The position numbers and the translations under genes are program-made. Under the pieces are notes generated by a model. The model made no database searches, was not told where the DNA came from, and saw only the letters and a list, made by a program, of their open reading frames with translations. This document shows positions 32,961-42,888 of a stretch of 64,000 bases of DNA, one piece after another. Source of the stretch: Lithobates sylvaticus (taxonomy: Eukaryota > Chordata > Amphibia > Anura > Ranidae); contig CM053026.1 of assembly GCA_028564925.1 (NCBI GenBank), positions 607,620,457 to 607,684,456 on the forward strand. Reading direction: 5' to 3'. Positions within the stretch are counted from its first letter, which is position 1. Each line of letters starts with the position of its first letter.

Positions 32961-32976
32961 GACTTACCCTTCTTCC
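32961..32976 (+). repeat. Target-site duplication of the LINE, right copy
   Basis: GACTTACCCTTCTTCC. Gypsy sequence resumes immediately afterwards. Confidence 0.95.
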
Positions 32977-34138
32977 AAGGCTGCTGGCCACCCTGGGAAG
33001 AATCAACTCTTTTGGGCCATTTCCCAACAATTCTGGTGGCCTAGTCTATGTGCTGATGTAACTGCCTTCATAGCTGCCTGTGCCTGTGTGTGCTCAGAGT
33101 AAGACTCCACGACACCTTCCAGTGGGCCTCCTACAACCCATACCCAATGGAGAGAGGCCCTGGACCAACCTATCTATGGATTTTATTGTGGAGTTACCCA
33201 ACTCCCAGGGCAACACAGTTATCCTTATGGTGGTTGACCGGTTCTCGAAAATGTCTTATTGTATTCCACTTAAGATGTTCCCCACTTCTAAGGAACTGGC
33301 TTCCATTTTTGCTCGGTAAATCTTTAGCTTACATGGGCTACCCAAAGTGATTGTCTCGGACAGGGGTAGTCAGTTTGTGTCTCGGTTCTGACTAGCCTTT
33401 TGTGCACAGTGGGAATTCAGCTTGCTTTCTCCTCTGCATATCACCCGCAGTCTAATGGGGCCACAGAACGAGCCAATCAGTCCTTTGAGCAATTCCTACG
33501 TGCTATATTTCTGACCATCATAACAACTGGTCAGAACTCATTTGTTCCGCAGAGTATTCCTGCATTAGAGGAGCATCTCTGTGGTCTTTGTTCCACTTGG
33601 GCACAAGTCCAGGAGGCTTTGGGACATGCTAATGATAGGAACAGACTCCATGCTGACTGCAGGCGCCTGCCTGCGCCTTCATACCAGGCTGGGGACAGGG
33701 CCTCGCTGTCATCTCACAACTTCGGACATCGTTTCCCTCTCTGAAGTTTGCACCTCGGTTTATTGGGCCTTCATGTATTTTTCACAGGATTAACCCACTG
33801 GCTTACGCATTAGACCTTCCTTCAAATAAGCGTATCTCAAATTTTTTTCATGTCTCCTTATTAAAACCTTTGATCTGCAACCGCTTTAGCACCTCAGTGC
33901 CCTGTCCTCACCCTGTACAGGTTGAGAACCATGAGGAGTATGAACTACAGTACATTGTTGACACCCGTAGGTTCCGTGGGCGCATACAGTTCATGGTGCA
34001 TTGGAAAGGGTACAGTCCGGAGGAACGCTCATCCTCGGACGTACATGCTCCTGTCATCCTCCGTGATTTCCATAGACGTTTTCCCCGCAAGCCTGGTGGT
34101 CCTCCGAGGGGGAGGGGTCATTAAGGAGGGGGTACCGT
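32977..34138 (+). pseudogene. Gypsy integrase and chromodomain
   Basis: Integrase is recognised by FWWPSLCADV, WTNLSMDFIVELP, VILMVVDRFSKM and FSSAYHPQSNGATERANQSF. A chromodomain follows (EYELQYIVDTRRFRGRIQF, VHWKGYSPEE), which places the element in the chromovirus branch of Ty3/Gypsy. A purine-rich GAGGGGGAGGGGTCATTAAG before the LTR is the polypurine tract. Confidence 0.9.
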
Positions 34139-34556
34139 CAGGGCTGGGCTCAGCCCTTTCTTCTCTGAACTGGCCGCTCAGCTGTCAGCTAATTGCCAGC
34201 TCCTATCTCTCCACAGTGACTCACCTGTTGATGATATCCTGCTCGTCCTGCCTACTTAAGCCATCCAGCCCAGATGATCTCTGCCTTCACCTTGGTCACA
34301 TCTCTAGAGACACTCTCCTGTGTTCCTGTTAAAGACTTGCTTGGCTGACATTCGTTCTGGCTCCAGATCATTCTTGCTGTTCTACTACGTTCATCTCTGG
34401 CTTCCTGACATTTTGGCTTGTCTGACTATCCGTTCTGATTCCTGAACTCTGGCTATGTTTGACTACATTTACTCAGTTTACCTTTTTTTATTATTATTAT
34501 TAAACAAGTGAGATTTAACTGTACTTCTGTCTCAGTCTGATTCATGGTTTCTGACA
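34139..34556 (+). repeat. Gypsy 3' LTR
   Basis: The ~418-bp segment starts CGTCAGGGCTGGGCTCAGCC (canonical TGTCAG expected) and ends GGTTTCTGACA. The same sequence occurs inverted as a solo LTR at 35427-35845, which confirms the limits. Confidence 0.9.
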
Positions 34557-34887
34557 GAACTAAAGTGGGACTTTATATGAGGTATGTACAGCAGTGGAAA
34601 CACAGTTAATGTAAAATAAACACAATGTTTATTGCTGAATAATACATAACGTAAGAAAATCCATTCATAAGTTTGTGTCCATAATGACAGCATATAACAA
34701 ACATAGTATGTAGAAAACTGGCAACAATAAATGATACATTGTAAAATAAATATATGAGAGCTGCATCAGGATAATACTCCGCAAGGTAAATACATAACAG
34801 CCATCCTAGATGACATTGACCACCTAAACAACAGTATAAAGATAAAATCTGTATATATAAAACTGGTTAAACCATCCAATGAAGATG

Positions 34888-34951
34888 AAATGCATCCAAA
34901 ATCCCTACGCATTTTGTGGATTGAATCCACTCTTCAGGGGCAAATGCATTA
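34888..34951 (-). ncRNA. Hammerhead-ribozyme-like motif, copy 3 (decayed)
   Basis: On minus: CTGAAGA (34937-34931), a perfect helix II GTGGATTCAATCCAC directly adjoining, then AAAATGCGTA where GAAACGCGTC is expected. The core G12 reads A, so cleavage is unlikely now. Helix I has GGG/CCC next to the core, an internal loop, and a 7-bp outer pairing of AATGCAT with ATGCATT, a type-I layout with a distal element. Helix III is the 3-bp minimal kind. Confidence 0.5.
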
Positions 34952-35426
34952 AATATCTGTAAAAAAACACAAATATATAAAATAGAAAACAATATTGCAT
35001 AAAGCAATCTAGCCAAGATGCCTGACGGAAATGTATATATATTTGTGTTTTTTCACAGATATTTAATGCGTGATTTTATTTGTATACTGTTGTTGAGGTG
35101 ATTTGTGTCATCTAGTATGGCTGTTATGTTATTACCCTGCAGTGTATTATCCAGATGCAGTGGTTTAGCAATAAACATTGTGGTTTTTTTTACATTGACT
35201 GTGTTTCTGCTGTCACACATACCTCATGTAAAGTCCCACTTTAGTTCTTTTTGGTTTCTACTGAATCAGGGATGGAGACATATTCACATACATTTCATAT
35301 AAAGTGCCATCAAGTTCCCATACCCCTCTCCCCCTTTTTTTCTCATATGATGTTAGGGATGGAGGTATGTTATGTGGCCAATATCATTATCTGTGACCAA
35401 TATTCTTTCCTAGCTCATGACGGACC

Positions 35427-35845
35427 TGTCAGAAACCATGAAATCAGACCGAGACAGAAGTACAGTTAAATCACACTTGTTTAATAATAAAAGTAAAAAG
35501 AACAAATGTAGTCAAAACATAGCCGTGTTCAGCCAAGTTCAGTAACTGGAACGGATAGTCAGCCAAGCCAGAAGTCTGGGATCAATGTAGTGGAACAGCA
35601 AGCAGGATCTGGAGCCAGAAGGGATGTCAGCAAAGCCAGTCTTTAAACATGAACGCAGGAGGTGTTTCTTGTGATGTTGACCAAGGTGAAGGCAGAGAAC
35701 CTCTGGACTGGATGGCTTAGTAGGCAGGACTGACGAGCAGGATATCAACAACAGCTGAGTAACTGTGGAGAGAGATGGGAGCTGCCAATTAGCTGACAGC
35801 TGAGCAGCCAGCTCAGAGAAGGAAGGGCTGAGCCCAGCCCTGACA
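35427..35845 (-). mobile_element. Solo LTR fossil of the same Gypsy family
   Basis: It is 419 bp, TGTCAGAAACC to GCCCTGACA on plus, the inverse of the LTR at 34139-34556. Identical pentamers GGACC lie at 35422-35426 and 35846-35850. It looks whole as a solo LTR and sits inside the palindromic repeat. Confidence 0.92.
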
Positions 35846-36759
35846 GGACCTCATCTTGACTTGGTTACTTAAATACAGTGTATATAGGGTTCATTCCATC
35901 CACATGTAGATTTGATCACATGCCTAACAGATTCAATTGCTGCGTGGTTGATTCATGCAGTTTCAGGTGATTTGCATCAGCTGGGCGGCTTCTGCTGTCT
36001 GTTGTCTGGGGGCTGCGATGCACATGGCTTGCCCTCCCTTTTCCTTCGCTGGCTGACTCTGGGGAGATTGGTGATTACAGCCCCTCTCTGCAGCTGTAAC
36101 TGTTTGGGCAGAGACACCTCCTCCTCCCCTCCACTCATCAAACCAGTGTGATGCAGGGCGGGACCCGAGCACACTATTCTGTATCATGGCTTCTTGTGCA
36201 AGGTAATCACTGGAGTTCTTATAGCTCTGAATCTATTATAGTCTTTGAGAACACACCCTCACCTACTCATGGGGGTTCTCTATCACTAAGTATATCTGTC
36301 TCTGCTTTGATCTATTTAATTTCACCATATGGCTATGCCTCCCTCTAACTTTGTCTTTTCACTTGTATCTCTAGTTTGTCCTTGGTGGAGGTTTTCATTT
36401 ACTTTTATTCTTGATTTTATAAAAGTGTATGTTATGTATTTACCATGCAGTGTATTATCCTGATGCAGCGGTCATATATTTATTATACAATGTATAATTT
36501 ATTGTTGCCAGTTTTCTACATACTATGTTTGTTATATGCTCCCTTTAAGGACACAAACTTATAAATGAATTTTGTTACATGTTATGTATTATTTAGCAAT
36601 AAACATTGTGTTTTTTTACATTGACTGTTTCTGCTGCCGCACATAAAGTCCCACTTTAGTTCTCTTTTGTTTCTACTGAATCAGGGATGGAGACGTTTTC
36701 ACATACGTTTCATATAAAGTCCCACAAAGTTCCCTCCCCCTTTTTTTTCTCATATTCAC

Positions 36760-37557
36760 TTTAAGGTCATCACAGAGGACAAGGGGACACTCTTTACGTC
36801 TAGAGGAAAAGAGATTTCATCTCCAAATAAGGAAAGGTTTCTTCCCAGTAATGCCGCGTACACACGATCTGACTTTCCGGCAGACTTGGTACGGTGGACA
36901 ATCTGACAGACTTTACAGCTGAGGTCAGCCGGACTTTCAAATGAACGGACTTGGCCACACACGATCACTCCAAAAGTCCGCCGGATTTGAACGTGATGAC
37001 GTAGATTAGGGAAGTTCATAGCCAGTAGCCAATAGCTACCCTAGCATCGGTTTTATTCCGTCGGACTAGCACACAGACGACTGGACTTTTCGACCGGACT
37101 CGAGTCCGGCGGACAAATTTGAAGCCAGTCTTATTTCTAGGTCTGACGAACTTTTTGGAAGAAATAGTCCACTGGAGCCCACACACGATCGAATTGTCTG
37201 CCGGAAAGTCTGATCGTGTGTACGTGGCATAAGAGCTGTGAAAATGTGGAATAGACTCCCTCCAGAGAGGGTTCTGGCCAGCTTAGTAGATTGCTTTTAA
37301 AAAAAGGCCTGGATTCTTTTCTAGGTGCACATAATATAACTGGGTAGTAACATTTTAGGTAAAGTTGATCCAGGGAATATCCGATTGCCTCTCGGGGACC
37401 AGGAAGGAAGTTTTCCCCTGCTGTAGAAAATTGGATCATGCTTTTGTTTTGATTTATGGTTGTTTTTTTTTTTTTTTGGTTTTGTTTTTTTGGTTGAACA
37501 AGATGGATGTGTGTCTTTTTTCAACCTGACTAACTATGTAACTATGTAATTATGCAT
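36760..37557 (+). mobile_element. CR1/L2-like LINE 3' end, interrupted by a MITE
   Basis: Coding-like pieces KRFHLQIRKGFFPV (before the MITE) and AVKMWNRLPPERVLASLVD (after it) match the C-terminal end of CR1/L2-type ORF2, where WNSLPEEVV-like sequence precedes the stop. The 3' UTR follows with CCAGGGAATATCCGATTGCC, a T-rich tract and a tail of ACTATGTA repeats. The element is 5'-truncated. The exact LINE clade is not certain. Confidence 0.65.
36852..37229. mobile_element. Palindromic MITE with TAA target duplication (PIF/Harbinger-like)
   Basis: 378 bp, TGCCGCGTACACACGATC at left, GATCGTGTGTACGTGGCA at right. TAA lies on both sides (36849-36851, 37230-37232). It splits the coding end of the CR1/L2-like fragment. 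The interior has inverted CCGGCAGAC/GTCCGCC-type motifs, a different subfamily from 10044-10453. Confidence 0.88.
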
Positions 37558-38300
37558 TGTTATTCCCAAAGGTAACAACATTGCCCACTTAATACCTTCA
37601 TCCTTATATATCTCAACATTATGGACTTGCAGTGCTTTTTGTTTAACACTATTGCGGTCATGTGACCAATCTCTGTTGGTAAATTTATGCTAGCTGTCCC
37701 TCTTGGACTTTGTTTCAAAATTTATTGACTTGATTTAGTACATTTCTCTCACTTGCAGAGGTTGCTCTGTTAGGGCCATGCTTATTAATTTTGCATTATT
37801 TAACTACAATGAAAAGTCACCTCAAAGCCACATGGTCTCACTACTTGGTTTGAAATATTTGAATCAAAATTCAGAGTGATCACTTACCCTGGGGAACATT
37901 TTTACTGCAGTTTATCGACTGAAAATTGCTCTAGTTCTTGGTGTGTTCAGTTACATTGTCTTATTTGGGTATGACATTGTTTTTCTTTTTTCAGCCTTAC
38001 CTACTGTAAATTGCTTTCTCTCCTTTTTTAATCTTCATTCCTGATTTTTGCAGGTCCCTGTGCAGGACATCTGAGTTGACAATACTGTGGTGAGATGGTG
38101 TCATGTTCATGCACATAGGTTGGTAAGTCCACAGCATTCCTTACACAATTCACCATGGCTCACACAGCAGGATTTACTTATAGCATTTCCTCCACAACAT
38201 ACAGGCTTTAAAATAGCTCTGCTTAATTACAAAAAAATAATTATTCAAATAATATTTCACTAAAGATATAAAAGAAAAATTGAGAAGAGTCTGAGAGTCT
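37558..38300. other. No gene recognised
   Basis: Ordinary AT-rich DNA between two LINE remnants. Confidence 0.4.
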
Positions 38301-40246
38301 GAGAAGAGTCTGTTTGCTTTCTAAAAACCTTTCATTTCCAGAGGAGGATGTTATTAGGGATTGTCATGGTAGGTATATTACGGAATTATGGAGCTTTAGA
38401 GAGGGGATGTATCCGGCCATCGCTCATGATGGGCGCAAAATTTGGAGCTCCGTCAGCCTCACTGACTCAGCGGCATACCAGCAGCTTGAGAAAACCTCTC
38501 CTCCACTAATTGCCACCCCTATTACTGCACCCTGAACAATAAGGGCCATGTCCCAGCGCTGTAAGTCTACCAAGCCGCCTCAGTGGCTCATGGACTTCTT
38601 CCCCACAGTGGGGCCAGCTTCCCAAGAGGGTGTCGGAGCCTACTCAGGCAGCATTGCCCGCACAGGCTTAGAATACCAGCCATCGACTGCTGCTGCAGCC
38701 CATAAACCACTCTGATGGGTGAGTTTTGTCCCCCTTCTACACCTACTACTCGCAGTCCAGCTAAATTGCAGCAGGGAGGAAGACACACAGGCCCAGCATG
38801 ATCCTCAGATAACACTGTTGATTCCCTACCTGTCATGCCCTCACTCTCCTGATCTGATCTCTGAGAGCACTACGAAAAACATGTTATTGTCTCTCAGGCA
38901 CGCTTTACAAGATGATATGTCTGCTAATGCTTTCTAACCTGAATTCTACAGTCCAATTGCATGCTGAGAAAATCCACCATATTGAGTTCCTCTATGTGGC
39001 TCACAATGATTTTGTTGACTCGTATACTGACCAGGAAGCCAAACTACAACATTTGCATGCCAAGTTGGCTGACATAGAAGTCCGCTCACAGTGGAATAAT
39101 ATAAAATTCCAGGACATCCCTGAGTCAGTGACTGCCTCTGAACTACCAGCCTTCCTATAAAACCTTATGAAGGCTATTATCCCAACTCTGAGTACGTTAG
39201 AACTGTGCATCGATAGAGCTCACAGAATCCCAAAGCTTAACTTTCTACCATACACAGTTCACCGGAATGCCATGGCTCGCAACCATTTTTTTCCACTTCA
39301 AGGAGCACATAATGACAGCTGCATAACAAAAAACAGTCCTACCTGACACGTTTGCAAATATCACCCTTTTTACCAATATATCGCAGCACACTGCCTAACA
39401 AAGCTCCTTCACAAAGTATAAGTGGGGATGCCTGACTAAGCTCATGGTGACCTAGAATGGTAGATTTGTTCCCATTTTCAGCTTAAATTTGAAAGCTCTA
39501 CAATTGGTTAATCTGACCAAATTCTTAAAGTGGTTGTTAAGTCACTTGTTTAAGTCACTGGCATCTCCTCTGTTTTAGGCAGATATAAAGCACAGTGTGT
39601 CAATTTTTTAAATTATAATCCTACATGCCTTTATTCACAGCTCCGCTCTGTGGTCACGTGATCCCCCCTCTGCTCTTCTTCCCAGATCTAAGCAGAGCAG
39701 CGGAAGGGGCTGAGATTCCCCTCTGATGTCAGCTGGTCAGCAGAAGGAGACCACACGCCTGCACATCAGATCTGTGCAAGAAGTTATTTAAAAAATGTTT
39801 TTTAAATTGACACACTGTGCTTTATATCTGCCTAAAACAGAGGGGATGCCAGTGATTTAGTACATTACTTTACAGAAGTAGCAGTAGAAGGGAGGTCGAA
39901 GGGCAGGGAGGAGATCAACTCTCTCATAGCCTACTGAGCTGACAGGCAGGGAGGGAGGCACATAAACCTACCATGGTATCATGGATCAGCAGCCATGCGT
40001 GTCATGCTCAGCACAAACATGGGGGCACAGGAAAAGGCAGGATCAACCAGGTATTTTACATTATATAATGGGAAAAATTACACTGCACTAGCACTATGCT
40101 ATAGATCGTGTTTTAAAGGAACAGGAGCTTTTTTAAAATGTATTAGTGTTACAACCACTTTAAGATATCCTACTGTGGATTTTGCCCAGATTTTGACCTC
40201 TAATATTTTCCCCTTTATCTCCAAACTCCCTGGCACTATGGGATAG
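38300..40246 (+). pseudogene. L1/Tx1-like ORF1 remnant, interrupted by a TTAA MITE
   Basis: A start-like ATGTCCCAGCGC at about 38548 is followed by degraded ORF1. Coiled-coil-like LQHLHAKLADIEVRSQWNNI leads into the RRM signature IKFQDIPESVTASELPAF and CIDRAHRIPKL. Frame changes and stops occur. The MITE at 39529-40159 lies in the C-terminal part, and LINE-like sequence resumes after 40163. It is older than the intact LINE at 25941. Confidence 0.75.
39529..40159. mobile_element. MITE flanked by TTAA, long inverted repeats
   Basis: AGTGGTTGTTAAGTC at left and the complement (ACAACCACT) at right, with TTAA at 39525-39528 and 40160-40163. Inner arms hold ATCTCCTCTGTTTTAGGCAG, AGATATAAAGCACAGTGTGT and their complements (39795-39855). 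TTAA duplications are used by piggyBac and Kolobok transposons; I cannot choose between them. Confidence 0.8.
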
Positions 40247-40263
40247 AATACATGCAAATATGG

Positions 40264-40870
40264 CCTACAGCAGAGGTAGTGAATTAAAATTCACGGGGCC
40301 CGGTCAGAAAAATGTTCTTCTAGAGGTGGTCCGAGTGTCATATTGGTGCTATGACTCCACATGATATCCTCTACATCGCAGCATCCTGTGCACGTCACAG
40401 GCCCCTCATCTCAGACCCCCATCACACACTGGGTCCCCCTCATCACAGACTGGGTCCCCCTCATCACAGACTGGGTCCCCACTCATCACAGACTTTGTCC
40501 CCCCTAATCACAGACTGGTTCCCCCTAATCACAGACTGGTCCCCCTTCATCACAGACTGATCCCCCCTCATCATAGACTGGTCCCCCCTCATCAGAGATT
40601 GGTCCCCATCACAGATTGGTCCCCCATCACAGACCCCCCTAGATAGCAGACTCCTGTCCTCATAACAGCACAACACTTCCCCCTACCTCATACAAGACAT
40701 CCATCGCGGCTGCTCTGGACAATGGGCGGGACTTTTCAAGTTAAAGGTGAGTGATTGGTTGCTACGCAGTGGGTGGTCCCAGCAATCAATCACTTATTTC
40801 TTAACTTAAAAAGTCCCACCCTTTGTCCAGAGTGAAAAAACGAGAACCACCGCTTCAGGACGGCTCTTCA
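40264..40870. repeat. Repeat with ~20-25 bp tandem units
   Basis: From about 40429 to 40640 variants of CCCCTCATCACAGACTGGT are repeated ten or so times with irregular spacing. The flanks (CAGAGGTAGTGAATTAAAAT at left) suggest a hAT-like host element, but the right terminus is unclear. Confidence 0.6.
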
Positions 40871-40879
40871 AAGAGAGTG

Positions 40880-41345
40880 CTTATCTTCCCAGATGTGTGA
40901 AAGGTGTCCGATATGTCCGCCGCAATATCGAAGTCACGTTAAAAATTGCAGATCGCCGCCATTACTAGTAAAAAGATAAATAATAAAAATGCTATAAATC
41001 TACCCCTTATTTTGTAGATGCTATAACTTTTGCACAAACCAATCAATATACGCTGTATTGCGATTTTTTTTTTTTTTTACCAAAAACATGCAGAATATAT
41101 ATATCGGCCTAAACTGAGGAAAAATTTTGTTTTAAAAAAAATTGGATATTATAGCAAAAAGTAAACAATATTGTGTTTTTTCAAACTTGTCCTTCTTCTT
41201 TTGTTTATAGCGCAAGAAAAAAAAAAATATTTTATTTGGGTACAGCATTGCATGACCGTGCAATTGTCATTCAAAGTGCGACAGCGCTGAAAGCTGAAAA
41301 ATGGTTTGGGCAGGAAGTGGGTGAAAGTGCCCAGTATTGAGGTGG
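40880..41345 (-). mobile_element. TTAA-bounded high-copy repeat, partial
   Basis: On minus, TTAA (41349-41346) is followed by CCACCTCAATACTGGGCAC and then the same interior blocks as 12945-13882, including TGCACGGTCATGCAATGC, AACTTTTTGC, CAGTTTAGGCCGATATATAT, ATACAGCGTATATTG and CAAAAGTTATAGCATC. The far end is missing. Confidence 0.75.
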
Positions 41346-41361
41346 TTAAAGTCTTTGTTAA

Positions 41362-41579
41362 AGTGTTGCTAAACCCACAACAATAAAATAAGTCTGTATA
41401 TGCAGTAAAGCATGCTTGTTATACCCACTGTGGAACCTTGCGGATTAATCCTCACAAGACTGCTATATACTGCTAATGAGAAAAGGTATTTAGCAGTTTA
41501 TATTTACTAAAATAATTGCATTCCATGTTCTGTGGGAGACCAGATATAGTGAATGCAGGGTCCTGGGTTTAGTAACACT
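41362..41579. mobile_element. 218-bp MITE flanked by TTAA
   Basis: Left AGTGTTGCTAAACCCA, right TGGGTTTAGTAACACT, TTAA at 41358-41361 and 41580-41583. Its ends resemble those of the element at 39529, so the two may be related subfamilies. Confidence 0.85.
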
Positions 41580-41583
41580 TTAA

Positions 41584-42436
41584 TACAAAGCTGATAGAGG
41601 TGAATTATAAGCTCATGCTTTAGCTGTATTTGGTTTTAACTAAAATAACCAAATTCATCCCTCAGGCCTCTTCTAAATGTTTTATGTGTTGCCATGTAGA
41701 AGTTCCCATGTAGCATACATGGTGGGCATTCTCAAATGTTGAAGTCTTTTGGCTCAGAATATATATATGCTTAGCCATAGAAACCTCAGTCAAATCAAAA
41801 AGTCCCCAATGGATGCATTGCTTCAAGGTAATTTCACCAAGGTCCCCAGAGGCTCTAGTATAAAAATGTCATATATTTTTCTGGCTGCCAGAATTGCAAT
41901 TCCTGGATGTTGACATAAATCCTCCAATCCTCCGAAACTTGTTAAAAACAAACTTAACTGGATCATGGTCAATTATGTTTGTTGATGATTAAAATGAAAA
42001 ATATGTAATCTAAATTTGAAAGTACGTGGGATCCATAAATTCAACATATTTCTCCCTTTCTCTTTCTGTTTTCCCGCTTTCTCTCCTTGTGCTGTTTACC
42101 AGTTTTAGGTAATTGAACAGTATGCTTTGAGGATACTCAGGGTGTAGTATGTTATAACTCAATTTCCCCAGTCTAGGAATCTTGTACAGATACAAGACAT
42201 GATATGACCATGGGCAATTCACCCTTTTAGAAATTCAATTTGCATTCTGTGTTTAGGATCTGTTGCTGTGGAGTAACCAAGGCTAGGCATCCCATAGATA
42301 TTTTTTTTTCATTCGACCAGTGGGTTAAATGAAAAAAACTGACTTGAGTCCCCCATCCACACATTTGAGGTGGATTGGGGACTCCTCCTTATTGAACTAT
42401 TGTATTCTGATTGCAGGAGACTTCACTGATCACTGA
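41584..42436. other. No gene recognised
   Basis: Unassigned sequence without repeat termini or coding signals. Confidence 0.4.
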
Positions 42437-42439
42437 TAA

Positions 42440-42843
42440 GGCCCATACACACGATCTGACTTTTTGACAACCAACATGCAAATTGGCTGTTTTGGACCAA
42501 CATCCGACCGTGTGTACGCTCCATCGGACCAACTTTTTCCAGGTTTCATCTGACTTTTGTTGGCTGTGCGAACGGACCAACTTTCTGCCAACAAAAGTCA
42601 GATGGACCAAAGTCCGACCGTTTGTACACAAAACCAATGGACTTTTGTACAAACCAATGCAGAACCAATGCAAAAGATCAGACAACAATACAGAAGTTGA
42701 CCAAAGGTGGCGGTAAAGAGCAGAAAAAACAAGTGATTTGGTGAAAGTTGGCTGAAAAAAGTCCTGCCGTGTGTATGCAATACCAACTTGGGGACAAAAA
42801 TCCACAGGAAAGTTGGTCCACGGTCCGATCGTGTGTATGAGGC
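42440..42843. mobile_element. Palindromic MITE, third full-length relative
   Basis: GGCCCATACACACGATCTG at left, GATCGTGTGTATGAGGC at right. TAA precedes and TAT follows. The interior repeats CCAACTTT, GTCCGACCG and their complements. It is a diverged subfamily of the elements at 10044 and 36852. Confidence 0.8.
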
Positions 42844-42888
42844 TATACACTGATCAGCATATGTATATATAAAAAAAACAATAGGACC

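Larger units (their letters stand above)
22388..34556 (+). mobile_element. Ty3/Gypsy chromovirus-type LTR retrotransposon fossil, broken, 5' LTR absent
   Basis: Parts in order: gag (22388-23164, plus a zinc-knuckle-like tail), protease (about 24050-24340), reverse transcriptase and RNase H (24600-25930), integrase (32977-33790), chromodomain (about 33900-34100) and a 3' LTR (34139-34556). Two later insertions split it: a solo LTR at 23225-24020 and a whole LINE at 25941-32960. No 5' LTR is visible upstream of gag. It is clearly a dead copy with several breaks, and older than the LINE inside it. Confidence 0.9.
34557..36760. repeat. Large palindromic repeat with three arms, Penelope-like/retrozyme-like candidate
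   Basis: The left arm (34557 to ~34790: TAAAGTGGGACTTTATATGA, ACACAATGTTTATTGCTGAA, TATGTAGAAAACTGGC) is inverted at 36455-36665 with full length. It is inverted again at 35130-35245 with ~130 bp missing between GATGCAGTGG and TTTAGCAATAAACATTG. Both right arms run on into the same flank (TTTCTACTGAATCAGGGATG ... CTCATAT). A second hairpin (TTAAATATCTGT...ACAGATATTTAA) and a hammerhead-like box lie beside the first centre. A Gypsy solo LTR was inserted later. Confidence 0.75.

Noticed and set aside
40429-40640. Regular short repeats suggesting a CRISPR-like array
   Set aside because: Spacing is irregular, there are no unique spacers, and the context is vertebrate; it is a minisatellite.
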